A stretch of 64,000 nt of DNA, taken from contig NW_026615417.1 in the NCBI RefSeq assembly GCF_000801105.2, positions 1 to 64,000 on the forward strand, written 5' to 3'. This document shows, piece by piece, positions 33,634 to 47,400 of this stretch. The notes beneath the pieces were generated by a model, which had not been told where the DNA came from, did no database searches, and was given only the letters and a program-made list of their open reading frames with translations. This DNA is from Raphanus sativus. Its lineage: Eukaryota > Streptophyta > Magnoliopsida > Brassicales > Brassicaceae. The first letter of the stretch is position 1. Every line of letters starts with the position of its first letter. The position numbers were made by a program, and so were the translations under genes.

Positions 33634-35128
33634 GAGCATTTCCAATGGTGAGACTACCATTGGAGTCCTTAAGCTATAATTTAATATTTTTAATTGTTTT
33701 AAAAGAGTTAAGGATTCTAATTCAAAAAATCAGTCCAATGGTGTACTCCATTTAGAAATCCTTAAGAAAAAAAAGATTTATAATGTGAAATGTATATGTT
33801 TAGAAGTGAAACAATATTTTTCAATTGCATTGAGCTAAAAATAATATGAAACAACCATTCATCATAGTCATACACTCCATAATCTGTAAACTTAACTTAA
33901 CTAATGCATTACACAAACATCAATGCTTGAAGTTAGACTTGTTCTTATTGAGGAGGAAGACGATTCAGACCTGATCTTATGTTGTCGTCTAGGCGCCACC
34001 TCTGTTCTCTCTGTGGCTGCAAAAACAGAGTATTGGAGAGAAGTGCAAGGATGGAAGAACATGACAAAGGACCTGTGCGCAACACATTTTCATGATCACT
34101 TGGTATCATCATCATTCTGATTTTAGCCTGAAACAAGAACGAAACAGGATACTAGATCAAAAGCAGAAGCAGTTGACTCAACAACATCATCATCATCTTC
34201 CATAGCATCAACATTGATTGTCATATTTAAGAAACTCACAAGAAATTAAACAAAAGCAACAAAACATAATCAATTGACAGATCAGTGATTGCTTTGATTA
34301 TAATGCGGATGTTGTCTATCGGCACTGGCCCTTGCTTAAGACAAGAACTTGATGACATTTCTTACACACCAAAAAATACAAAAAGGTAAGAACTTCAAGA
34401 TCATTTACCAACCACTCAACCTTCCTGCTTATTAATCTAACAAAAGTCAGAGACTTTAAGGCTCTGCATATCTAAAACTCAAAGATACACAGCAGAGGAG
34501 ATTATCCACATAGATGCAAATGAATAAAACTTAAAGGAACAAATTTTATGATGTAATGATGACAATAGTAACAAAGCAGAAACAGATAGCAAAGTCCAAG
34601 AACAAAAAAACCAATAAAGGCTCCTCCTCCTGTAAAACTGAATAGACATATTGCGATCGATGTAAAGTGACTTGTGCTAGAAAAGTTCTACACTTATTAA
34701 GGCTTCAGTAACAACGACACATCTAGCCACCCAATCAGGCATATAAGACAATCTAAGAAAACGTAATGCACAACAACAACAACTTTCTCCAAATAAGCCA
34801 TTAGCTCTCTCTGTTTTATTTATGACCAGACAACGAATAGATTATTCGACGGGATGCAACAGAGAAAACGATGATAGTAGTATGGAGAGGAGGGATCAAT
34901 CTAAGGTTGGGCGACAAAGAAGAAGAGAAAGGTGATAGAAAAACCATGGTGGGAGATTGAGGGAGAGCTAGGGAGGAGAGATTGAGAGAGAGAGAGAGAC
35001 ACGTGTACTAAGGATTGGTCCTTCCAATCCTTCTCCAAGGATTGATCCTTCATTAATTAAACCAAAATATTATTATTATATTCATTAATCCTGCTAAGGA
35101 TTTGGGAAGGATTCCGTTGCAGATGGTC
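33634..35128. mobile_element. 1.5 kb PIF/Harbinger-like TIR element
   Basis: Left end GAGCATTTCCAATGG and right end (opposite strand) GACCATCTGCAACGG form an imperfect inverted repeat. Perfect TTA duplications lie at 33631-33633 and 35129-35131, as PIF/Harbinger makes. Subterminal AAGGATT motifs recur near the right end. No transposase is seen; short ORFs near 33923-34136 are unrecognised. A GA microsatellite lies at about 34985. Probably non-autonomous. Confidence 0.6.
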
Positions 35129-35131
35129 TTA

Positions 35132-35792
35132 GACTTCGGGGATAGAACACTACATACATGATAGATTGATGCTACAACAATCACATAGCAATTTTATATT
35201 TTAAAGAAAAAAATATTTCGGATAGCGTCTTGTGAATTATCATTACCCGATGGACTACTTGGCCACATTTTTATGTGGTTGGAGTAGACTAAGCAGCTTT
35301 TTTTTTTCTGAAACAGAAAATGTGCAGAGGCCTTCCTTTGCAGTCTTGCTTTTCTCCCTTTCTTGATTTTGCTCACCTATTAATATCTTTTCTATTAAAA
35401 GAATGTAATATCAAAAAGGAAATATAACTAAAACCTATAATTTAAGAAAAAAATCATTTATATATATTAAAAGAATGTAATTTCAAAAAGGAAATATAGT
35501 TAATGGTTCAATGGCAATGCACTATTTGAATTTTACGTACAAATCAGTTTAGTTTATTAGAGTTTGATGATCAAAAGGTGACATGGATGATGATGGATGA
35601 TATACATTGATACTTCTTTTTATGTGGTTGGAGTAGGATCAGCTTCTTTTTCTGAATCGGAAATGTGTAGAGGCTTCTTATGATCAATATATCAACATCC
35701 TCTTGCTTTTCTCCTTTTCTTGCTTTTGCTCTCCTTTTACGATCTTTGGCATCGAAGCGCTCCCCTTTAAGCTAGTTGGAGAAACGAAGATA
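35132..35792. repeat. Locally duplicated intergenic segment
   Basis: About 35262-35380 and 35613-35735 share TTTTTATGTGGTTGGAGTAG, a T-run, CTGAA, GTG(C/T)AGAGGC and CTTGCTTTTCTCC in the same order, forming a diverged direct repeat of about 350 base period. Text near 35518-35560 also matches the 3' flank of the glutaredoxin-DEP gene near 30340-30385. No gene. Confidence 0.6.
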
Positions 35793-36552
35793 TCTACTCT
35801 ATTAAAACAGAAGTACACATATGGATTAACCTTTAGTTTTCAATGTTATTTACAATTGCATGCCACTGAGAATTAAATTGAATTTCCTATTTTAATGCTT
35901 GTCTTTTTCAGTTAGATTAATGTGTTTCTTTTTCTTTCCTATTTTGATGTTTGTCTTTTTAGTTAGATTAATGTATTTTTTTATTCTTCAATAATTAATG
36001 ATATTTTAAAGTTTTTTTTTGTCAACTTAAAGTTGTCTTTTTATCAACTTAAAGTTGTCTAAACTATTTGAAAATATAAAAAATAGTTAAAAGTAAACAT
36101 ATAAAGTAGATAAACAATAATCAAACACCAAAAATATTTAAAATATATATTTATTCTTCATCCAAATATTGAAGTTTAACCTGTTTTTTAATTTTTAATT
36201 TATATATTTTGGCTTACATTACTTAAATTTATATGTTTTGAGAAATTTAAAGTATATATAAATTTTAAAATTTTAAAATAATTCAAACGGGTTATCCATA
36301 TTCGAACCGAACCCGCAAATATTCGAATCAAACCGAAACCAAAATTTATAAATATTTGAATGTTGCTGAAATCTTTAACTCGGGAATCTCAAACCCAAAT
36401 AGATTTTAACCGAATCAGTGGGTATCCAAATACACATCCGTAACATAGTCAATGTAAAATGATCAAGTATTACAAATACATCATTTAGTATAAATAAATA
36501 AAAACTAAAATAGAAAATTAATACCCGTGCGGTCGCACGGGTCAATATCTAG
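35793..36552 (+). mobile_element. Non-autonomous Helitron
   Basis: Starts TCTACTCTATTAAAACAG after A (35792) and ends CTAG before T (36553). The terminal hairpin CCCGTGC/GCACGGG lies at 36523-36540, 8 bases before CTAG. 760 bp, AT-rich, with internal TTCGAACCGAACCCG-type repeats. No coding capacity. Confidence 0.85.
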
Positions 36553-37321
36553 TTGCCTAATTAAAAAAACGCCAATAATTCGCATAATCAATTTAAAAAC
36601 AAACAACTGAAGAGTATTTTTAGGTACAATATTAGAATGGACTTTGATCAACATCACATGTTTTCACTAGTATGACTTTGTTTTTAACCGTCACAAATAG
36701 ATTTACAAAACTATCTAACGTGAAGCGCACATCTTTCTGTGTACTTTCCATGTGTTCTATAAGTAATTATATTCCCCTACCACTGCAGTTTATTAAACAA
36801 AGAATCTATAATAAAATACATTTAAGTGATTTATGTTACGAGTTACAAATCAAGTATCGTGTGAATGAATTGATCGGCGTGAGTTCTCATTCAATTATGT
36901 GACATTTTCATACAAATATCTATAATTTGAATTCAGTTTCTTTCTTTTCTGCTTCTTTTTTTTTCATTTTTTTTTCTTTCTGTTGAGTGGCGTCTAAAGC
37001 AAAAGTGAAAAACGGATGAAGATAGAGATCGACACAATAAAAGGAAAACCGTAAGCAAACAAATAATTACAAACCACTAACACATATAGCATGCACCTTT
37101 CTTAATTCATTTTTATTAACATAACCTTCCTTTGAACGAAAAAACTAAATAAAGGTATGTCTATCTTATTGCACGTTACATTCTCAACCATGCATGCCAC
37201 TTGGCAGTTGCGTGCGAGTACGTATCATACTTTACATGCAATATATAAAGCATCGCTAATGGAACAGAGCTTGCTCACATCATTATTGAATTAGCTAAAA
37301 AAACTATTAAAACAGAGTCCA
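36553..37321. other. Upstream region of the universal stress protein gene
   Basis: No gene seen. A TATA box is called at 37242-37249. ORF-like text at 36672-36902 is unrecognised. Confidence 0.45.
37242..37249 (+). promoter_or_regulatory. TATA box of the universal stress protein gene
   Basis: TATATAAA lies 73 bases before the ATG at 37322, giving a leader of about 45 bases. Confidence 0.6.
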
Positions 37322-38365
37322 ATGGCGGAGGATCAAGCAACGGCGGCGATGGAAACATTGGCGGTGGAGAAGCAGCCGGAGACGACAGTGGCTGAAGCAC
37401 CGACAGTGACAATAACAAAGAGGATGATGGTTGCTATCGACGAGAGTGATTCGAGCTTCTATGCTCTTCAATGGGTTATTGACCATTTCTCTAACCTCTT
37501 AATGACCACTGAGGCGGCTCAAGCGGAAGGTGGCTTGCTCACGGTGGTTCATGTGCAGTCTCCGTCCCATCACTTTGCTGCTTTTCCGGCTGGACCCGGC
37601 GGCGCAACAGGTCCTATCCATTGATCTCTCTCATCTAACAATTACAATTGGCTCCCAACATAAAATTAAAACATTGTGCTAATATTAAGTATATATTTAC
37701 ACTTTAATGAATAACATGTTCGATTTTAGTATTTATTCGTACAGAGAAAACAAAAGTTATTCACATTTTATTTTATGTTATGATGAATAACTTGGTTCTG
37801 TGAACGGATGTAAAAGCAGCAGTCTACGCATCTTCGTCGATGATAGAGTCAGTGAAAAAAGCACAACAGGAGGCCTCTGCAGCCCTTCTCTCGCGTGCAC
37901 TCCAGATGTGCCGAGGCAAGCAGGTTTACACACATCACTTTTCATACATATAATTCTATTGATCATAGCCCTTATGCACTAAATTGGTACAACTTAGTAT
38001 AGCTAAATAGATTTCACATACAAAACTTGCGTCATGTTACATGACTCATGTATGCAGATACGTACTGAGACTATGGTGCTTGAAGGCGACGCAAAGGACA
38101 TTATTTGCCAGGCGGTTGAGCAAATGCACGTTGATCTTCTCGTTGTGGGTAGTCGTGGCCTTGGAAAGATCAGAAGGTATATAATAGATATTTTCACTTT
38201 TTTTTTACTATATTCCAAACCTTTCTCAAATTTTGTGACCGCGGTTTCAATTTTTTTTGCTTATTACGTTTTGGCAGAGCGTTTATTGGGAGCGTTAGCG
38301 ACTACTGTGCTCATCACGCCAACTGTCCCATCCTTATTGTGAAGCCACCAAAGGAGATAAACTAA
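37322..38365 (+). CDS. Universal stress protein A (UspA) domain protein
   Basis: Exons 37322-37610, 37820-37923, 38058-38176 and 38278-38365 give 199 aa with consistent phase. The USP fold starts at about residue 34: KRMMVAIDESDSSFYALQWV, GLLTVVHVQS, ETMVLEGDAKDIICQAVEQM, HVDLLVVGSRGLGKIRRAFI. GSRG, nine residues, then GS, followed by CPILIVKPP, matches the ATP-binding G-2X-G-9X-G(S/T) motif of UspA proteins (about 162-177). An N-terminal Ala/Thr/Glu-rich extension of about 33 residues is typical of plant members. From memory the counterpart is At3g11930. Role: ATP-binding stress protein; specific function unknown. Confidence 0.92.
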
Positions 38366-38771
38366 TTAAGTAACAAGCACTACATGTTTGGTGTGATCAT
38401 GTCTTTATAAATTGTGTTAAGTACTTGCGTTATGTTTGAAAATATTTAACTTGGATGGATGCGATATTAAGTGTGTGTTGAAGAGTAATGTCAATGACAT
38501 TAATCGAGTCGAATAATTACTGTTTGCTTGTGCGCATATGTTCTGTATCTCTCCCTCTAATATCGAAGAAGCTTTAAGATTATAATTACCAAAGTAACGT
38601 GCTCTGCTCCTTGTAGAGCATATCGAAATAAATAAATGTATCTATTCAAAGTCGTCCAGACAAAATAAACTTCAAAGAACAAGACATCTGAAACACGTCC
38701 CAATCTAGTTGAAAAAAGAGCATAAAATTGATTTGATAAAAATTATAACCCTCAGGGCAAAAGGAAACTCC
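38366..38771. other. Convergent 3' ends of the USP and RPS5 genes
   Basis: Both 3' UTRs face each other here. No other feature seen. Confidence 0.5.
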
Positions 38772-39891
<1,120 letters not shown>

Positions 39892-40065
39892 AGCTGTGAG
39901 AGAAACAGAGTGTGAGCGAAAGTAACATATACGAGATAGAGATAGAGATAGAGAGAGAGTTTGGAGAGAGAATCACCTGAGATTGTGAAGCGTCGCGGGT
40001 GAGAGGTACGGCGGAGAGTGAGCAGAAAATCTTCAAGAGGACGGTTTTGAACACTCTAGCAGCGT

Positions 40066-40073
40066 TTTATATA
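40066..40073 (-). promoter_or_regulatory. TATA box of RPS5
   Basis: The minus strand reads TATATAAA here, upstream of the inferred leader exon and 5' UTR intron. Confidence 0.6.
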
Positions 40074-40083
40074 CAACTGAGAA

Positions 40084-40092
40084 TTAGGGTTT
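40084..40092 (-). promoter_or_regulatory. Telo-box upstream of RPS5
   Basis: The minus strand reads AAACCCTAA, here just upstream of the TATA box. This motif is enriched in plant ribosomal protein gene promoters. Confidence 0.6.
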
Positions 40093-40800
40093 TGTATATC
40101 CAGTAATTAACCGGTTTAATTAATGTCTTCCACGGTTTGTTTCTGGTTAGCTGGTTAACTTGCAGTGCAGGACATTTCTTTTAAAATAATGGGTTTAAAA
40201 TAATGGTTAACTTTTTCTTTTGTTGGAACAATATTAAATATTGTTTAAACTAAAAATTCATGAAATTTTGTAGAATGGACTTTCCAATATTTTTTGTTTT
40301 GATTTAAGGTTTATTATTTCTTTCTGGTTTAAGCGAGTCAGTGACCAAAAACTAAACAAGCTTGTGTTTGCATTGTATTGGTAGATACAAAAATTCAAAA
40401 AGACAAACTGATTTTGACTCCCAAGCTACACAGAAGAAGAAGAAGAAAGGTATTCCACTGTGATTGATAGCTTCCTGCAAGAATTAAGAAAGTTTATATA
40501 TAGTCCATTGTGTACCCACTGGCCACTCACATTGATCATTCACAACATCATTTTCTCGTAGCGATCAGATGTTTGCATAAGTATTTTACCCTTTCTAATA
40601 CCCATGTCTACAAAAAGAACAGCAACAGTGTTTTTAGAAACTGATGAATATGGCAGTAAAATAAAGCATATAGTTATGATTTTTTTTTGTGACATTATCT
40701 CAGCCTGACCATACTTTTTAAGATATATAAGAGAGTTTCTTTGGATGCATTACCTGAACAATCATACAAAAATCTCGTCATAAGGGGAAAAAAAGGCACA
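40093..40800. other. RPS5 upstream region
   Basis: AT-rich with short T-runs. No further gene is supported. Confidence 0.4.
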
Positions 40801-40825
40801 CTTCATGTTTAGTTTGGTCTTGTTT

Positions 40826-41127
40826 CAAGACAGATTCGGTAAACCTTCTGAGCTCTTTGACAATGCTTCAGCTTCATCAGAAGCTCGAGCCCTTGAGTTG
40901 ATTGTCTCTGCTCCCTCTTCACTTTCATCGCTTTGGCTTTTGGTTTCCGCTGATATCTTTTTCTCTGTATTCTCTCGCTTTCTTCTTAAACATTCTCAGC
41001 TATCTCAGCTTCTGAAACTTTCTTTACAACTTCTTTCCACGGTTCCACCATTGCATAATCTACTAAAACGTCTGCTTGACCCAATGAACCATCTGTCTCT
41101 AAGCCTTCCTTTGATCTTTGCACTTTA
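40826..41127 (-). pseudogene. Unidentified Lys/Glu-rich gene fragment with a frameshift
   Basis: The minus strand reads SLGQADVLVDYAMVEPWKEV then VKKVSEAEIAENV and a stop. Shifting by one base at that point continues as KKKAREYREKDISAETKSQS then DESEEGAETINSRARASDEA before another stop. The composition looks like a real charged, coiled-coil-like protein broken by an extra base near 40990. I do not recognise the family. It lies where Arabidopsis has genes absent here (between RPS5 and RRP5), so it may be a fractionation remnant. Confidence 0.4.
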
Positions 41128-41426
41128 AAAACCATGACTATTTTTAACGCATATGCAGGGTTACAAATCAAAACACAAAGTTTTTCTATAATACATAGTA
41201 ACTTTAGATTTTTTCACGTTCATTCAACTTAGTATTTCTTTCTATTTTGATCAAAAACTTCGTTATTATCTTAACGTATTAGAAAGGGAAAATGAAAACG
41301 TAATAGGATCTCAAAACTGTATTCTACAATTTAATCATGTCGATCTCTTGCACCCTAGTTCAATGGCTGGTTCTCAAAAATTATAGTATTTTACAACACT
41401 TGGTGCTTTCCGTTACAAACAATATC

Positions 41427-44400
41427 TCAGGCCAAAGTACTGTCTGCATACTCCATTGCCCTTTGCTTCACGTACTCCACTCTCTCCTCGTCACCACCAG
41501 CTTTCTCATATTCCAAAAACTTCTTAAATAAAAACTGCGAATACAAAACGCACAACAGGGATATAAACAAGTCTTTCAGTAACCAAACACTAATTAAAAG
41601 GAGATTTTATGAATGGCAGGCACGTACCTTCATCTTCTTAGGAGGCAAGCTCAAGCTAATGGCTCTCTCGAACAACGACCTAATCACATCAACTTCCCCC
41701 AACCGGATCTCCTGTAATTTACCAAACAAAACTTGCTTAAAAAACACTAAAAGATGGCAAACGAAACAGAAGTTTTGAAGAAGTCGAATATTATAACGAA
41801 CCTGGTCAAGGTAAACACTCCACAAGTCCGTTCTTTTCGGGTATTCCCTAAGGACGCCTTCAAACAGTGACCTCCCTCTGTCTGCATCTCCGCATTTGAA
41901 CTCAAGAATAGCGGTCTGTGATATGAATTTAATATGCTTATGGCGCGGAAGACATAGCAAGGCACGGTTCACCACGGACTGAATGTCTTCCACGTCTTGC
42001 TTTAGACAACTTTGTATCTTCCGTAACCAAACCTAGCCATGCACACATCCCCGGTTAGAAGGTCGTTAAAAAAGAGTGAAGAACGAACCCTTGCTAAAAG
42101 AAGATAAAAAATCAAACAGCATGTACCTTGCAGGATTGCTTGAACTTCTTGATCATCTCGTCAAGTAGCTTATCAGCCAATTTATATTGTTCTGTTCTCT
42201 CGTACACTCCCAAGAGGGCATTGTAAACTTTCTTTGGGTCACAGTATTGACGCGCTCTTTCGAACACTTTCTTTACCGCTTCCTGGATACGAGAAACAAA
42301 CACGAGAGTAAGATAGCAATATATTTAGGTAAGATAACAAAAAAACTTCCGCTAGAGTCATTTGTCTACCTCTGGAGGACTTCCATGTTCATTTTCCAAG
42401 TTGAAGTAAGCAACCCATATGTTTAGCTTCTCTTCTTCTTCGCGAATATTTATAGTCCTCAAAGCCCTTCAGTAGATATTTACGATTTAGGATTTAGACA
42501 GGATAAACAAAATGAATATGGAGACAATCACACATAAAAGTATTAGATCTAGGTGTTACATTGCATTAGATTGCAATGTAACACCTAAATAGAATAGGAA
42601 CATATAAGTTAGGGAAAATTACCTCTCAGCAATGGACCTGGCTTTCTCAATATCAGCCAAACTGAGCATGAACGCCATATACTTAATCCACACAAAGCTG
42701 CTATTTGGAGAGCTTCTAACCAATTTCTCAAATTCATCAGCACTCTCGGGAGCGTGATTCTCCAGCAACCTCCCTTCAGCAGCTTGTATCTTTTTCTCTC
42801 TACAAAAGAAAATGTTTTCAGCACAGGTAGAAACCAAATATATATAGCATCGTAGCTTTCAAATCAGGAACTAAAGAAATAGCCAACCTTTCCTCCTTGT
42901 CTTTTTGCTTTTCCCTTCTCTTGCTCTTTTCATCTTTATCGGCTCCCTGTAGTTTCTGATTTTGATTCTTGTCAAAGTCCGCCTCCTCAATGTCGTCAAG
43001 GTCAACCTCAAGCGGAAGGATAGAAGCCCTTGACTCAACTTGGGCAATAGCCAGAGAAGTTCCATTGAACCCAAAATCACCAACTGCTGTAAGAACTCCC
43101 GACTTCGAATCATCGATTGGATCACATTCCATGCTCGCTTCATCAGCGTTTTCTTCAGAACGTGGCTGTGCCTTGTCATCATCGCTGTTCATAAAATATG
43201 AACTCTTCATCCCAAGCGATATACGTCGCTTTTCCTCGTCCAGCTAAATGGAAACACAAAAATGAAAAGAAACAACAGTTATATTCCTTAGATAGACCAA
43301 TGACATCTTAAAACATGTTAAATGTAAATCATAGAAGAGCCAGATACATTAACGTTAGTTCCCAGATTATATTTACTGGGTTCTTAGCATAAGGCTAGAA
43401 GGATCAGTGGTTGTCAAGTAAAATACTACACATCACTAATTCTTAATGACAGAGGACTACTACATACCTTCAAAATCTTTGCGGTGACGCTTTCCCCAGC
43501 TTCATATCTGGCATGTATGTCCTCGATATGATCATCAGAAAACTGTGATTTATGACATAATCCAACCTAACACAAAACAAGAAAGATATAAAATCAAATA
43601 TGGCAAGTCTGGTTACTCCCTACGAACTATTTGGCAAGCAGCATACTGTTTGAAATATTAAGAGATTTTAACGTAACACAAAACTAGATCTTTACCATGC
43701 CCGTTTGATCTATTTCAATGAACAAGCCATAGGGCTCCACACGTTTGATCCTCCCAGAAATCACGTCTCCAACATGGAATTGCTTCAGGTCATAAGATTC
43801 AGATTTTGGTGGCCCACCAGATTTTTCTTTCTTCAAAGTGACTTCTACCCGCTTCGATAACGGCTCCACATTTAGCACCCTAGATTTAAATTTGTTAGAG
43901 CATAACATACTGTATTACAGAATGTCTGCTTGACAGGAAATCTGCTTTACCTGCCAGTGACAAGTTTTCCTACTGGAAATTCATTTTCGGGATCCTTGAC
44001 ATATGTATCAGATAGATTTGACAATAGAACTTTTGCGTCGAGTGTTCTTGAAAGCATGATAAAACAGCCTTTTGACATCGTATTCTTAACATAACCCTGT
44101 AAAGAAATTTGAATAAACATAAGTTCTACCATAAGGAAAGCGATTGAGTTGCTGAATCATTAATTGTTAAGGCAAAAGTACCTCGATGCCCATGTCAGGA
44201 GAAAGATCTTCAATCCTTTCAAAGCGCTTGTAAACACTGACAATACAAATCATCATCAGGTTAGTAAGTAAACTGTAAATAATTTGGAAAAATCTTTCAG
44301 CAAGTGATTGATCCAAGTGATTTCAAGTTCACATAGTGGCAAGGCTTAATAGTGTTATCATCAAGTCAGTGTTACTTATTTTATTCTATATAGAAAGGAG

Positions 44401-47400
44401 GAAATACACATGAATTGGAAGGCTGATGATGAGCGACACAGGCAGTAATGCTTGTTATAGGAAAAAGAAAAACTTACTTATTACTGGAAGCTTCTGAGAG
44501 ATGGTCAGAACTCATGCCATCTAGTGATGTCCGTAATGACAGTTCAATTTGCAAAGTCCCTTTACTAGAATTGCTGATTTCTAAGACCTTGCATTTGACA
44601 AATTGGCCTTCGTGAAGACCATCTAATGGATTGGAGACCCATGAATCATTGATTTCAGTAAAGTGAACTCTCCCAAACACGTAAGGACCTATTTGCACAC
44701 GAAGTCCACCAACACCAGGAAGTATCTTAGAAATTCTTCCACCCAAAATGTCTCCTTCATGAATGAATAGAGTAGCATCACCACCAGGAATGCTACTGTC
44801 TAGATTATCCTTTTTAGGCCCTCCATCATTGGCAATGCTTTTCTGGATATTCAGTAGTGGACGCTGAACCAACCGTAATGTTTTCTTTTCTTGGTTGTAC
44901 GTCAAAACATAGCCTGAAACAGCTTTACCAATGGGAAAGCGCCCCTCGAACTCCTCAAGTTCACGAGCATCGCATGCAGTGTCTAAAATGTATATGCGTG
45001 CCGTCACATTGCGAGATATTGCCAACCAAACCCATTCTTTATCCACTTTATAGACATATCCGCAGACACGCTCTCCAGAAACAAACTCAAGTTGGTCCCT
45101 CACGTCAGTCAGCCCACCAGAGTCTAATTGATATTGCAACATAAAAAGATACGGAGACTATGTAAGATACACACAAGCTTACGGATTTCATCACTTTCGA
45201 TCTTAGTCTACAACTATTGAACTAATTGAAAATAATTTTGCAAAAATAACAGCTAGATGTGGGGATAAAATAGTATTTTTAATAGATGGATCTAAACGTT
45301 TACACGAATTACACCGTCTACAAGATGTGACGGTTCTGTAATATTTATTTCCAAATGTGAGTCAATAAGCCATAGGTTGGTGAAAAAAATTCAATTCTCT
45401 TGGATTACCTCTAAGTAATGAAGGCTTTACAGAAAGCTCCCAGAGTTGACTCTTTTTATTATCCGTATGAGAGGGCTTTGCAACAACCCTTGCAGACACT
45501 GATTGCCCGACTCTAAATTTGGCAAAAGGTTCTTCACTTGTACCTACATCATTCACCTATCCAACCAAGAGTTGATAGTTACGCAAATTTTCGTCCATCC
45601 AATACTGAAGAATGAACATTAATATATAAAATGATGATGGTAACATAAAAAATTCACCTCCGTTATGTGGATTCTTCCTCGGAAACTTTGGCCAAAGTTT
45701 ACTCTTACTTCAAAAGGCTTTATTTCAGTAATCTGAGAAAGTAAAAGATGTTAGTCTGACACAGTAGAAGTTATGGTGGCATAGCTACTTAAGTTCCATA
45801 CAATTTCTATTCTAATTCTTCCTTTGTTCGTTTTCAAGCTCAGGATTATTTCCCTTCGATTTTCGGATTGTTTTGTTTTCTCCTTTACATAACCTTACGT
45901 ATAGAAAAAATATGAAAGAAGGGCATTAGTACCTCCGCTTGGACAACAGAACCAACTTCACAGTTGGATTTCTTCTTTGCCCTCTTAGATGATGTCTCAG
46001 AATTCCCGGAAACAGAGTCAAGAAGTAAAAGCAACCTCCCGGACGTCAAAGGGTTTTGCAAAGCCTCAACAGACGCAACAACACTGCCCGGAGAAAATCA
46101 ATAAAAGAACTTAGCTATGGTCTAGTAGCTACATCAATAAGGACAGTACGACTATTGCTAATTATAGGTAGACAGAAGTTAGATTATCAACTGCACATTT
46201 TTATCAGTTTAGCCAGGAAGAGCCAAGAAAGCATGGGGTATAAAATTCATGAAAAAAAGGGGAGCAAAATTAACAAATAAAAGATAATATAACAAATGGA
46301 CGAATGATCACCTTTGTCCGGTGGAAAACTGTTTCACTGGTAACTTCTGTGTGTTATAGTCTGATACTGCGGCATATCCTATAGTGTAATTATGTTCTGG
46401 AATCGACAAAATCTGGGAAAAAGTGGCAACTCTGAGTGAGTAACATGCAATAATCATCAACTTAATGCAATAAAGTGCTTACCAAGTATTGCTCCTTTAC
46501 CATCTCTACAACAGCGCTGACCCTCTGGTGGACATCAAGTTCCTTCGAAATACCTCTTTTACGTTTCTGAAAAAAAAAAAAGATACAATGTTTCATAAGA
46601 TCCATCCACAGTAGCTCAACTGAACTCACGCTAACAAAGATGAGCTGAAAGAAAACACGAATAAAGCAAAACTCGACCAGAAAAAATCTTATGGAAAGAA
46701 ACCTTTTTTGACTGACTGCTGGACACCTCTTTCGCTGAGCTGTTTATGAGGTCAGGCTTCAAAGACAAATCAACTAGTCTCTCTGCCCTAGAAATATCAA
46801 GAACAACTGCTTGGACAACAGAACCGTTTTCCAAACTAGTTCCACCCACTAAAAATAAAAAATACAATGTGTAAGACAGAGGCAAGGTACAGATGTGTTA
46901 ATAATGCAATGCAACCCACAATAACTTACGATGATAATTGGGTATAAAACCAAGGACATTATCAACATTGTCAAAATTCACCACCAAACCAAGGTCATTT
47001 TTCTCCTGTACGGTTCCCTTGATCAAACTCCCAATAGAGAATTTCTCAACCCAGCTACACTCGCTTTCAGTAATATCAGATGATTGCAAGTCCGAGATCT
47101 GGACACATGAAACAAAGCAAGTTAGAAATAAATTCTTCTTTAAAACACTTGATGTACAGTGCTACTCAAAGTTATGCATACAAATCGAAAACTTCCCAAC
47201 CCAAGCTCAAGTTAATGTGCAATACACAACGTATTACATAAAGTCCTAAAGCCCAATAAAAAGAGAAAATATGTCCCAACATCACTACCTTCTCATCCGT
47301 AAGGAAGTACTCTTGAACAAAAGAAGCATCTACAGAAGCACAAGATGACTGTTTCAATGAAAGAGTCGCCCTGTTTTTTTCTTGATTGACCTACAAAAAA

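Noticed and set aside
36672..36902. 76-codon ORF before the USP gene
   Set aside because: AT-rich, no family, no conserved start context.
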